Origin: Diphasiastrum complanatum
Taxonomy: Eukaryota > Streptophyta > Lycopodiopsida > Lycopodiales > Lycopodiaceae
DNA length: 64,000 nucleotides
Assembly: GCA_029204225.1 (NCBI GenBank)
Contig: CM055109.1
Location: forward strand, 40,766,603-40,830,602
Reading direction: 5' to 3'
A model generated the notes under the pieces. The model made no database searches and was not told where the DNA came from. It saw nothing but the letters and a program-made list of their open reading frames with translations. A program made the position numbers and the translations under genes. Below, in pieces: positions 36,098-47,113 of the stretch. Numbering within the stretch: the first letter of the stretch is position 1; every line of letters starts with the position of its first letter.

Positions 36098-36620
36098 TTG
36101 CCAATCAAACACAAGAGATACGAGGACGAGGCATCAATAGTAGATGGAGAATCAGGTGTCAATTTGATCTCCACTACTTTGTATGAAAAATGGCATCTAC
36201 AAGGGTTGAAACTAGCAAGATTCGCCATCAAGCTGGCAGATCAATCCTGTGTGAAACTAAAAGGTGTAGTTGCCGATATCCCTATAAAAATAATAGGCAT
36301 GCAGTTCGTGATCACTTTTGTAGTCATGGATATACCTGAGTCTCCAACTTCATACCGTGTGTTACTGGGAAGACCCTATTGAGGAGTGCGCAAGTAGTAC
36401 ACAACTGGGGTACGGGGAAACTCACTTTCGAGAACAAAGAACAGGCTGTAAAGGTTGATCCAACCACATGGGCGGTGAAACCTATTGCACCCAAGGCTGA
36501 TGACGGATCATCCACGACAGATCACAAGATTGAATGTCCAAGACCAGCCAAGGGAGGTCACTATGATTCAGAGACGGATGTCATGATATGGACGGATGCA
36601 TTAGCAACTATTGACTGTTG
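36098..36620 (+). pseudogene. Gypsy element 1 protease
   Basis: The frame includes DGESGVNLISTTLYEKW, the expected place of the D-S/T-G catalytic motif, and ends with VLLGRPY, the conserved retropepsin C-terminal motif (LLGRPW type). A frameshift follows, then RSAQVVHNWGTGKLTFE. From about 36500 the reading has no similarity to RT. The protease would process the polyprotein. Confidence 0.65.
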
Positions 36621-37080
36621 GGCATGTCAATATGAATCAGATCCTTTTAGCACCAATCTTACCCCCACCCAATTGGTCCATTGAGTTTTATGTGCATATG
36701 GATGCATCGAACTATGCAGTTGGAGCAGTCTTAACCCAGCCAGGTGAACACAAAAAGAATTTTCCAATCCGATTTACAAGCCGACAGCTCATTGATACAG
36801 AAATGAACTATTCAACCAGAGATCGAGAAGCACTGACAATGATCTATGCGGCTAAGAAATTTCGACATTACCTGATGGCCACACATTTTGCTTTTTATAC
36901 GGACCATCAACCCTTGCTCTATCTCGTTAACAGAACTTGCAACACTGGGAGAATCACCAGATGGCTAGTTCTGTTGTTGGAGTTTGATTTTTGGATAGTA
37001 GTTCGCAAGGGAAAACAACACTACATGGCAGATCATGTGTCACGAGTCAAGGGAAAGGAGATTGCAATCCAACCCGATGA
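36621..37080 (+). pseudogene. Gypsy element 1 RNase H (RT core missing)
   Basis: The frame from 36611 gives NWSIEFYVHMDASNYAVGAV, then NYSTRDREALTMIYAAKKFR and FAFYTDHQPLLYLVNR, with HYMADHVSR at the end: gypsy-type RNase H with its catalytic Asp and Glu positions. It starts only about 240 bases after the protease motif VLLGRPY. The palm and thumb of RT (LPFGL, xxDD, YLGH) are absent, so the element lost roughly 1 kb or more here and cannot reverse transcribe on its own. Confidence 0.8.
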
Positions 37081-38373
37081 TGAGCTAGCCGATGCTGCCT
37101 TATTTTATGTGGACACAGTACCAGAGTGGGTTGTCGACATTGTTGAATATCTAATGCGGGGCCAACCAGACAAATCAGTACCAAAGGCAGAACAACGGAA
37201 ATTGATCTTGAAGGCAAGACCTTATCAGCTGATTCCCGGCCAGTTGTATCAAAGAGGTCCAAACGGGATTCTTTGGCGATGTATTCTCCCTCATGAGGCC
37301 ACCCAGATCATTCCACTTTCACATGAAGGCATGGTGGAGGCCATTTTGCATCTGACATTACAGTTTGCAAGTTCCTGCAATCAGGATGTTGGTGGCCAAT
37401 GATTCATAAGGATACGAAGGAATACCTTGAAAAAGTGTGATGTGTGCCAAAGGGCGAGGAGACCAACAAGATTGAACTATAACCTACTGCATCCGGTCTT
37501 AGCCCAAGCACCATTCGAAAAGTGGGGATTGGATTACATCGGTCCAATTCACCCTACAACAAGGAGTTCCCAGGTTCGATACATAATCGTAGCCACGGAG
37601 TATCTCACTAATTGGGTCGAAGCCAAGGCAGTAAGAGTAGCTGATGCTAGAACCACTGCCAAGTTTCTTTATGAAAATATTATTGTGTGCTTTGGATGCC
37701 AGGTGGAGCTAGTCAGTGGTCATGGAAGTCATTTCATCAATGAGACCATCAAGGTCCTGTTGGAGGAATTCTTCGTGATCCACAGACTAGTATGCCTTAT
37801 TATCCTCATGGTAATGGGCAAGCAGAATCATCCAATAAGATCCTGTGCAGCGTGCTCACGAAAACAGTTGAAGCTAGCAGATCAAATTGGGAACATAAGT
37901 TGCATGCTACTTTGTGGGCATTCAAGACAGCATATAAAGGAAGCATTGATCAAACACCCTTCCAATTGGTATATAGTTAGGATGCTGTAATGCCAGTAGA
38001 GTTTCTAGTTCCTTCATTAAGGATTGCTACAACGCAACGCCTGAATGAATCCAAATCTCTACAACTATGCCACGAAGCTCTACATAAACTCTGTGAAACA
38101 CGCTTACTAGTTGTGCATGTACTGGCAGCTGAAAAGGAAAGACGCAAAGCATGGCATGATCGTAGGTTACAAAAGAAGGACCTTCGCTCAGGAGATCTGG
38201 TCCTGATGTATAAAATCAAGGCGATGAAAGGAAAATTAAAATTCATAGGCGAAGGTCCTAATCGGATCAAGGAAATTCTTAATCATGGAGCCGTGAATCT
38301 AGAGAAGCTAGATGGGACACCATTCGATACACCCATCAATGGTAGCCGGTTGCACAAGTACTGGCCACCATAA
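37081..38373 (+). pseudogene. Gypsy element 1 integrase
   Basis: The zinc domain is recognisable as SHEGMV and CDVCQRARR. In the core, the first catalytic Asp is in WGLDYIGPI. The second should be the Asp of an SDxGxHF motif but is Gly here (VSGHGSHFIN), and Glu is in GNGQAESSNK. Frameshifts lie near 37400 and 37790, and a stop near 37980. The C-terminal domain (KKDLRSGDLVLMYKIKAMKG, NGSRLHKYWPP) continues to a stop at 38371. The loss of the catalytic Asp alone would inactivate strand transfer. Confidence 0.8.
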
Positions 38374-39531
38374 TGAAGTAGATACAGATTAATGGTGGCA
38401 CATTACAAAATTTTGATAGACCATCATCACTAGATCTAGAAAGATCAAGCCAAATCCAGCTAAATCTCTAAAGATTCGGCCAGATCTAGCAAGATCGGGG
38501 AAATCCATCAAGATCCAAGAAGGATTCAAATTCAGAGGAGATCAAGAAGGAAGTAGATCATCAAAGATGCCAATAAGTCCACTAAATTTGCAGATCAGAG
38601 ACCTCGATCTCAGTAACTATGACAAATTAAGGGCAAAATTCACCAAAGACTGATGGATCTATTACCAAATGTCCATCAAAACTTTTAGAGAACTACCAAC
38701 AATCAGATCAAGCATGGATGAAGCTGATTGCCAGATTGCAAAAGTTAAAAATCAGAAAATCTCTAAATCTTGTCAAAAACACTCTAAAAGAGACTTTTTT
38801 CATGATTTTTGGTGATCCCCTAGAAGATAGCTTTTAAAACTTGGACAATCACTAGATCTGACCCAGATGCATTCATGAAAATCTCTGCGAGAGTTCCTGA
38901 TGGAGTAAAAAATAGTTTTTTAGTGTGTGCGAGGGTTCCCAAAAGCCGAATCTTCAGAACCCTCGCAGAGCATCAAGATCATTCTACCAACCCTCACAAG
39001 GTGTCTAAATGGAATCAGAGCAGTGAAATTATCCTACCTACATGGTATGATCTTGAAAATCCAATCATAGAAATAAGTTGTGCGAGAGATCACTTCCTGC
39101 GAGAGTTGAACCCTCACAGATAGTCTGAACCCTCGTAGAACCTTTGCATGGTAGTCAAATCACCTTCTGAACTCTCGCAGACTTCCTTGAGGTCTTAGAA
39201 TTTTGAAAAGAAGGTCCCTGCCAAAATTTGGGTGAAATTGAGCAAAGGAAAGTGGATTTCACCTAATACGCACTCTAAATTCTGCTATGTAAGGGTTGAA
39301 TTCGAGTCATTTGTCACCTTTGCTGAAATTTACACTGAAATTACCAAGTTCTCTGTTTGCGACCAAATTTCCTACAAGCTATCATCTGCTCATACTGAAC
39401 CCAGATCTGTGCTCTGAACTATAATTCTTGCCATTCGATACTCGTAATTCATAGTTTTTTGTCATTTTCACACCTTTCTACCTGTTCCACCGTTCTTTCT
39501 ATTTTTTCGACCTTTAATCATCACTGCTAAC
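38374..39531 (+). other. Gypsy element 1 spacer between integrase and the 3' ORF
   Basis: No ORF with motifs. The part 38870-39180 repeats phrases of the type GCGAGAGTT and AACCCTCGCAGA, as does the 5' leader at 33.1-33.9 kb. The two regions are probably related by descent within the element. Confidence 0.6.
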
Positions 39532-40661
39532 ATGGCCTCCTCATCCTCTGAAGAGTTTGGCACCAAGCAAATGATCCAGTGTAAAATCCCCAAGGCCACA
39601 CAGACTTGGCCCTTACCCTCTAACGCTCTGATCCAGCCATGGCTACAGACAGCCGGCCCACTTCTTGAGGCAATGGGATTTTTCCCAGCGCTTTTCAGTT
39701 TTGAGATTAACATGGGCCTCGTCCTTCACGCTTACGCCACCTGGGAAGTGCCAAAGACACGCTTCCACTTCCTGTACCAAGGTACCACGTACAAGATCAG
39801 GATTAACGCAAACTCAATGGTCACCATTGGCATCATGTCCGGCAACCATCAATGGCAAACTCGATGGTCACCATTGGCATCATGTCCGGCGACCGTCAGC
39901 CCATCTCCCATCGCCAAGCCAAAACTCTGATCAAAATTTTTGTCACCCAAACTGCACTAGAAATCCCAATCCAGACTAACAATGGTTACTTGATAGATGC
40001 TATCACAGAACCCGTCGTTCAAGCGGCTGCGCATATGTTGAATAACTTTCTGGTTATTTCAACATTTCGCAAGGACAGAATCTAGTCCAAGCTACTGAGT
40101 CAGATAGTGGAATCCTTTCTGAAATTCTCTGGCCCCTCAGTTGTGCCATACGACTGGCATAGCTTCCTCATCCGTGAACTAACCATCTCCATTAAACCCA
40201 ACAACCATGACCGTATCGCAGCAGGTCCCATATTGTGTAACTTTGTCTGTGCACTTCTCGAGACGAAAGTGCGCGGCTTCCACCACTCATCTCTTTTGTC
40301 TTCCATCGTGCCACATACTAACCTTTATCCGCCATATCAAGCATCCACCTCCTCCCAACCTCCAGTCACTGACACAACGGCCAGCAAACAAATGCGTGGC
40401 ACTGCCTCTACATTTTCATATCCACCTGCTACCCGAAGATGCACCACCACCACCGCACTCAAGACTCCATCAACCACCGCCACTTCTTCTTCCATACAAC
40501 CCTCCACTCCGGTCTCTATTGTTACTACCCCTCTTTCTATTCCATTCACAACTATTTCTGTTTCCATTTCCATTCCCTCTGTTGATACCACTTCCATTTT
40601 TGTTCCATTATCCACTACTCCGTCCATCACCATCGCATTCTCCATCACCTCGACGGCTTGA
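39532..40661 (+). pseudogene. Gypsy element 1 extra ORF downstream of integrase
   Basis: Three frames together form one protein of about 350 residues: a start MASSSSEEFG, a globular part with KTRFHFLYQGTTYKIRIN and QTNNGYLIDAITEPVVQAAA, a YDWHSF motif, and a Thr/Ser/Pro-rich tail. A 47-base tandem duplication (units 39808-39854 and 39855-39901) shifts the frame, and a TAG lies at about 40083. I do not recognise a family. The second gypsy element has a similarly placed ORF with a YDW motif and a low-complexity tail (47114-48585). Extra ORFs after integrase occur in some plant gypsy lineages; function is unknown. Confidence 0.55.
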
Positions 40662-40669
40662 GCCATGGG

Positions 40670-40852
40670 CCACAGCCACGCAAAAGAAAAATACAAGTGG
40701 AGGCCAAAAGGGGGTTACACTCACTTACTAAAAATATTTTACCTATACATAGTAGGTATTGACTACAAGGACTACTCAATTAAGAATGGTAAGTAAGTGA
40801 AGAACTTACTATTTATATCACCCACAAATGCTATAAAGAGAGGTGGCTCACA
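40670..40852 (+). repeat. Gypsy 3' LTR or UTR fragment
   Basis: It matches 5806-5990 and is cut at 40852 by the family A copia LTR. The neighbouring copy continues beyond GTGGCTCACA, so this is an insertion point. Confidence 0.6.
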
Positions 40853-41502
40853 TGTGAAAGATTCAACTAGTTTCATCACATTTTGCAATATTTTCATATT
40901 TGGCATATTGAGGCCAAAACTTGTTTTAGATTTAGAGGTTGACTTTTGAAAGTTCATTAGTCTAAATTTCATTTGAAAAAACAAATTTTTTGGGTGTGTG
41001 GAAAAGTTAGAATGCGAGTTTGAGTAGATTCAATTTGAATAGTTGGGTACATTGAATCTAGACCCAAAATCAGTAGGGTTAGCATTTTGGTGGGAAAGCC
41101 AAGTTGCCAAATAGGGTTTGGACCTATTATAAAAGGATGTAACTCGTGGAGAGAGTGATCTTCTCTCTTCTCTATCTCATTTCATGCTTATACATGGTTC
41201 TCTTGGGTTCTACTATCCATTGGTGCACTATCTTTATGTTTGCTTGCAATTCTATGTGTAGAATATCTATATTTGTTATTTCTGGATCCACACGTGTGAA
41301 ATACAATAGCTTGCTGGTTTTGTACGGACAACAATAATACATAATCATTTCATTCAAGTTTGATCAAGTTCTATTGGTGTTTGCATCTCAATTTGTCTGT
41401 AGATGCTGATTTTTTTACATTGGTGAGATTGGTAGTGTATTTCTCTTTCTAACCAAAGATCATTCAAGTACTTTGGATCTTAAGGATCTGAAATCTTTCA
41501 CA
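40853..41502 (+). repeat. 5' LTR of family A copia copy 2 (650 bp)
   Basis: The ends are TGTGAAAGATT and AATCTTTCACA. It is the same length as 12759-13408 and very similar to it. A TATAAAA box at 41128-41134 precedes GGATGTAACTCGTGGAGAGA, so transcripts probably start near 41160. CACACGTGTG is at 41289-41298 and GTACGGAC at 41322-41329. Confidence 0.88.
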
Positions 41503-42101
41503 TGGTATCAAAGCTTGTGTTTCAGGTTATGAAGGAGGAAATCAGATCTATCAATGATTTGGTGAAGACATCAAGTCTAGAGCATGCTAGAGAGGATTCT
41601 ACACCAAAATCGAATTTTTTGCTTTTGTAAATTGATTTTTTTGTAGATCAAAACACTAAATAGGTCAATATACTTGTTCAATTCCGATTTTTGAATTCAC
41701 ATATTGGATTTGGCCGATTTTTGGATCATTGGTTCAGCCTAAGTGGTGGCTTATAGATTGCACATCAAATTTTCAGCATTTGCATGTAGATTTGGAAGAG
41801 TCAATTTTTTGTGATTTTGTCAAAACCCTAATTTTGATTGGATTTCTAGATAGTGAGCTGCTGGACCTCGTTTGAGTGTCTTTCAATCTTAGGAAGTGGC
41901 AAAAGTCATTAGATTGAGGATAGATCAAAGGTTGATCAAGATTCCATGATTCTATGTGTTGATTTGCTTGGATAAGTGCTAGAAGAGAATTTGTGAGATA
42001 GTTTCAAATCTTGGTGATTTCTTTTGAAAGCATTTGTTGTTGTTCAAAGGAGTGCTTTGTGCATTGAAGCAGGTTGAAAGAGAAGATCAGGTCATTGCTA
42101 C
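41503..42101 (+). other. Primer binding site and leader, family A copy 2
   Basis: The primer site TGGTATCAAAGC (41503-41514) has one change from the tRNA-Met complement. The leader then matches 12162-12746 of copy 1. Confidence 0.8.
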
Positions 42102-43785
42102 ATGGCAGCCTCAATTGGAGTCATGTTGGAAGCCAATGATAGGCTTACCTCAAGTAACTATTCACTGTGGAAAGTGAGGATGGAGTCACTTCTTGAGATG
42201 AATGATGTTTTGGATATTGTTGTAGGTTTGGAGGAGAGACCAGCAACACAACAAGATCAATTGAGGTATGACAAGAGGGCCAAGAAGGCTCTACACATGA
42301 TAAAGATGAATGTTACCAATGAACTTCTCAAGGAAGTTGGTAAGTGCACATCATCTTTGGAAGCTTGGAATTCATTGAAGAAGCTTTATGAATCCAAGTC
42401 TACTTCTAGAGTGTTGAGTCTAAGAAGGCAAATCTTTTCTTGTTTGCAAAATAATGAAGAAAGTCCAAGTACTTTTGTTTTGAGAATGAAAGCATTGAAT
42501 GATGAGTTAGCTTGCATAGATAAAAACATTAAGGAAGGAGAGCTTATTCAAGTGACTCTTAATGGCTTGTTGGATGCTCATGCTAACATTGTTCAAAGTA
42601 TTGCTATTCAAAAGACTTTGCCAAGTTTGATGGATCTTCAAGAGATCTTGATCAATGAGGAATATAGGCTTCAAGCAAGAGGTGGATCTACATTGACACT
42701 TCAAGAGGATGCTATGTTCACAAAGGGCAAATTCAAGGGCAAAACCAAAAGTAAGTGGTCTAAAGGGTAAGATCAAGTGGATGCTTCTTCAAGTGGCAAA
42801 AAGAATGATAGATCAAAGCTCAAGTGCTTCTATTGTGGCATCAAAGGACACTTTGCAAGTGAGTGCTACAAGAAGAAGAGAGATCAAGGAGACAAGCAAG
42901 GTAATCTTACTCTTGATGAGGATGGTTTGGATGTGCAAGATGCAAATGATGATGCTTTTGTGATGTCTTCATGTATGCTTGCTAATGATGGAGAATCCTT
43001 TGTGGATTGATAGTGGAGCAAGTTCACACATGACCTTTCACAAAGAGTACTTCACTTCTTTGTTGGCATATGGAGATGACAATAAGGTGATCTACACGGC
43101 CAATGATGGTGAATGTGCAATATTTCTCTCTCTACAAATAGGAATGTTCATTTGGAGGATGTCTTGTTTATTCCTTCTATTACCAGGAATTTGCTTAGTG
43201 TGAGTCAAATGCTAAGTAAGGGCCTCAAGGTGGAGTTTGATGGAGATGCTTGTTTGATCAAAAGGAAGGATGTCTTGATTGGAAAAGGTAAAAGGCAAGG
43301 GAAGTTGTTCAAACTTGATGCTTGTGTTATTGCTAACCAAGTTGGATGTGTTGCAAGCCTAGCAAATTTCTATTCAAGAGGTTTGGCACAAAAGGATGGG
43401 ACACCTCAACTTCAAGTCATTGGAAGTAATGACAAGGAAGAAGGTTGTGCTTGGTCTTCCAAGTTCCTTAAGTAATGGCAAGCATGTTTGTGAGTCTTGT
43501 GCTTTGTCTAAGTCACATAGACTACTTAGCAATAGTGGAGCTAAGATGTATGTAACATTCATTGATGATTTTAGTAGATTTTGTTGGATCTATCTACTAA
43601 AGAGCAAGGATGAAGTGTACGATGTCTTTGTCAAGTTCAAGATTGCAAGGGAGAACCAATTTTTCACAAAGATCAAGTGCTTGAGAGGTGACAATGGTGG
43701 TGAGTACATATCTAACAAGCTCAAGGCCTTTTGTGATGAGCATGGGATCAAGAGGGAGTATACAACATCAAGGACACCACACTAT
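42102..43785 (+). pseudogene. Copia gag-protease-integrase fragment, family A copy 2
   Basis: The start MAASIGVMLEANDRLTSSNY and most residues match copy 1 (10929-12161). A TAA at 42768-42770 replaces a Gln codon. The zinc knuckle CFYCGIKGHFASEC is intact. Small deletions before the protease motif LWIDSGASSHMT (near 42995) and at about 43120 shift the frame. In integrase, roughly 20 residues including VHSDIHG with the first catalytic Asp are deleted (SHRL joins SNSG). The sequence stops after KREYTTSRTP, where QQNGVAERKN should follow, and switches at 43785/43786 to gypsy RNase H. Confidence 0.85.
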
Positions 43786-45372
43786 ACAACAACCAAACGA
43801 GAAGCATTGGCGATCATCTATGTTGTTCAACAACTAAGACATTATCTACTACGCCAGACCTTTTTGCCTTCTACACCGACCACCAAGCCCTGTTATATAT
43901 TGTTAATAAATCCTGTAAAACGGGACGTATAGCTCAATGGTTGTTGATATTAGAGTAATTTAATTTCCGTGTAGTCGTTAAAAAAGAAACCCAACATTTC
44001 ATGGCAGATCACCTTTCCTGGCCCCCTAATGCTAAAAAAACACCTACACCAGTCAACGATGATCTTCTTGATGCATGTCTTTTTCAAATTGACGCTACAC
44101 CCTTATGGGCTGAGGAGATCACTCAGTTCCTAACAACAGGTAGACTCAAAAAAGGCCTAAGTACGGTTGCAAATTTTTTTTTTTTGCTTAAAGCAGCGCC
44201 CTTTCAGCTAATAGTAGGACAACTTTATAAACGGGACATTGACGGGATTATCCGACGATGTGCTTATGAATCTGAGATACGGCCTATCATATCTCAGGCT
44301 CATGAGGGCATTAGCAATGGTCACTTCTCTGTTGAAGCAACAGCTAAAATTATCCTTCGAGCAAGCTTGTGGTGGCCATCCTTATTTAAGGACACATTTG
44401 TTGTCATTGAAACATGTGATGTCTGTCAGCGAGCCAAGAAAAATTCAAAAGCAGACTTCAAACCTTTAACTTCCATTATAGAAGTGAATTGACTTTGTTG
44501 GACCAATCAGCCCAGTAGCGAAACATACCCAAGCCCGTTATATCCTAATAGCCACAGATTACGCCACTAAGTGGGTTGAGGCTCGGGCAACAAAGGATGC
44601 CAATGCAAAGACTGTACTGCATTTTCTTTACGAAAATATTATTACACATTTTGATTGTCCGATAGAGCTAGTTAGTGATCGCGGCATGCACTTTCTAAAT
44701 ACTGTCATTGATCATTTGCTACGCCATTACCTTGTAGTTCACCAAAAGAGTACAACATATTATCCTAGATGTAATGGCTAGGCCGAATCAACTAACAAGA
44801 CGATATGTAAGATATTGACGAAGGTAGTTGAAAGTCGCTCTGATTGGAAAATGAAACTCTTCTCAACTATATGGGCTTACCGCACCACCCCAAAGAAAGC
44901 CACTGGATGAGTTACCCCATTCCATTTAGTGTGTGATCAAGAGGCGATAATGCTTGTAGAATTCTTAGTACCTTCTCTAAGAATCACGGAAGCCTTCTCT
45001 ACAGATCTCTATGAGAAAGCTTCAATTGAGCAACAAGTCAAAACCAGGCTATTTACGTTAGCCCAGTTATGCAAGACAAGACTCATATCTTACCATGCAC
45101 AACTAGTTAACAAAAGACGTCAAAAGGCCTGGCATGACCGTCACTTGCGAAACAAGGATTTACACTTAGGTGACTAGGTGCTTCTTTATACATCAAAAAA
45201 GCACCCTGGCAAATTGAAATTTTGAAGTGAGAGACCATATATTATCAATGAAATCTTCCCTGATGGTGCAGTCCAGCTACAAACGCTTGACGGAATACTC
45301 CTAGACACTGTCATCAACGGTGGTCGTCTACGGCAATATTACGAGGAGTTGTTATTTGTTGACCCAATTTAG
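43786..45372 (+). pseudogene. Gypsy element 2 RNase H-integrase
   Basis: It begins inside RNase H (YTTTKREALAIIYVVQQLRH), continues through HFMADHLSWPP, and has an integrase zinc domain (AHEGISNGHFS, CDVCQRAKK). The core shows an Asp in FVGPI context (shifted frame), SDRGMHFLN with the second Asp, and AESTNK with the Glu. The C-terminal part reads QKAWHDRHLRNKDLHLGD and NGGRLRQYYEELLFVDPI. Frame breaks and stops occur near 43955, 44490, 44780, 44910 and 45175, plus a T13 run at about 44177. RT, protease and gag are absent, replaced by the copia fragment on the left. Confidence 0.82.
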
Positions 45373-45768
45373 CACTTTTTCTTGGTATATATTCTATATT
45401 TTTTATTTTTATTTTTTTATTGTCTTGCTTGTTATTCTCTTTTGCATGCCTATTTTTAACCTCTATTCTTGTTTATAATTCATACATGTACTTATTTACT
45501 TTCTATGAGTTTTTTTTTTCTATAAACATCCATTTGTCATGAATGTTCTAGGTCAACAAATGATAGGTCACACCATCTGAAAAAGATTTATCCCACTTTA
45601 GGCCCATCTCATTTCAGTCTATCTATATTTCAATATTCTTAATTAAACATACAATCATTCATTGAGATACTTCTTTCCCATAAGAACTTCTACTTTGAGC
45701 CACAATCATATTTTTCCTCTGAAGTTCTTCACTTGCATCACACAGCTCCATACTGGATTTTATGTCAG
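45373..45768. other. AT-rich spacer of gypsy element 2
   Basis: T-rich sequence after the integrase stop, with no gene. Confidence 0.5.
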
Positions 45769-46216
45769 ATCTCAACCGATGGGTTTCTGTCAAATCTTGA
45801 TCAGAGCGTTTCTGTCAATTCTTGACCGGAGCGTGTCTATCAAATCTCGACCGGAGCGTTTCTGTCAAATCTTGACTGGAGCATTTCTGTCAAATCTCGA
45901 CCGAAGTGTTCTGTTGGATCTCGACCGGAGCGTCCTGTTGGATCTCGACCAGAGCATCCTATTGGATCTCGACCGAAGCATCCTGTTGGATCTCGACCGG
46001 AGCACTCTATTGGATCTTTAACAAAGCACCTTGTTAGATCTCGACCGGAGCATCCTGTTGGATCTCGACCAGAGCATCATGTTGGATCTCGAAGTGTCCT
46101 GTTGGATCTTGACCGGAGGACCCTGTTGGATCTCGATCGAAGCGTCCTATTGGATCTTGACTGGAGCATCCTATTGGATCTCGACCGAAGCACCCTGATT
46201 AGCTCTCGACCGGAGG
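45769..46216 (+). repeat. 24-bp minisatellite
   Basis: About 18 diverged units of the type TCTCGACCGGAGCGTCCTGT repeat with a period near 24 bases. Because 24 is a multiple of three, the frames across it stay open (LDLDRSVL repeats), but this is not evidence for a gene. It occupies the same place, between integrase and the 3' ORF, as the repeat-rich spacer of gypsy element 1. Confidence 0.85.
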
Positions 46217-46829
46217 TTCCAAATTCAAAATTCAATGAATCGGCACGTCACATCTCGTCCGAAATCAGACGACGGCCCCACACCACCTCCACCGAATATC
46301 CACCATCATCGTTTGATTACCATTCAAAGCGCCATCACCAAACCTTTCCAGACCTAACATCGTCGACAAAATACACATTTATTTGAAACTTTTCGCATGC
46401 TGAGGGGTAATGTCATGCAAGCATTCATCACGCTCCCGTTACACTATTGGATATAACATCATCAACATAAAACTTGTTTTTTCCTTCAAGTTCATTCCCA
46501 CCTCCATACATCGATTTCCACTTATATCCATCTTCCCCACATCTCCATCCTTGACTAACATCTCCACATCTTCTGCTTTCAGAACTTCTACCTTCCATCT
46601 TTCTTACCCAAACTCATTCCGTCACCATCATTTCATTCCACAATATACTTCGCTTTCCACACATCTTCCACTCCGTCCTTGCAAACACACCTCTGCTTTC
46701 ACACACTTTACATTCCATATTTCTTTACCCAACCTCACTCCTTCACAATCCTTTCCTTCCGCATCATACCTCGCTCCACACACATCTTCCAATCCCTTCT
46801 CAACCGATGCTTTCACCTTCCATCTTGAC
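46217..46829. other. CT-rich spacer of gypsy element 2
   Basis: Strongly C/T-biased on the plus strand (TTCCA, CATCTTCC, TTTCATTCC phrases). This keeps frames open by composition. No domain was recognised. Confidence 0.4.
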
Positions 46830-47075
46830 CGGAGCCATTCCATTCCATCTCGACCAAAGCCTCTGTAAACTCTCATCCGAAGCCTCTATCAACTCTCAAC
46901 CGAAGCCTCTATCAACTCTCAATCGACGCCTCCATCAAATTCAACCGACGCCTCCATCAAATCTCAACTGACGCCTCATTCAAATCTCAACCAATGCCTC
47001 CATCAAATCTCAACCGATGCCTCCATCAAGTCTCAACCGGCACACCCTTAACCCTATCTCAAATCTCAATTGACA
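46830..47075 (+). repeat. 23-bp minisatellite
   Basis: About 9 units of the type CTCAACCGACGCCTCCATCAA. It shares the CTCAACCG/CTCGACCG core with the array at 45769, so both may derive from one ancestral repeat. Confidence 0.8.
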
Positions 47076-47113
47076 CATTTTTTTCAAACCCCTGTTTCTT
47101 CGATTTTTTCACC

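Noticed and set aside
32705-40852. Complete gypsy element with both LTRs
   Set aside because: No second copy of the TGTTGGGGGTATTCCC terminus was found in the window, so the 3' LTR could not be identified.
45769-46216. Possible CRISPR-like array
   Set aside because: Units are head-to-tail with no unique spacers, and the genome is plant nuclear DNA.
45662-46386. LDLDRSVL repeat protein
   Set aside because: The frame stays open because the 24-bp minisatellite unit is a multiple of three; there is no start context or flanking conserved sequence.
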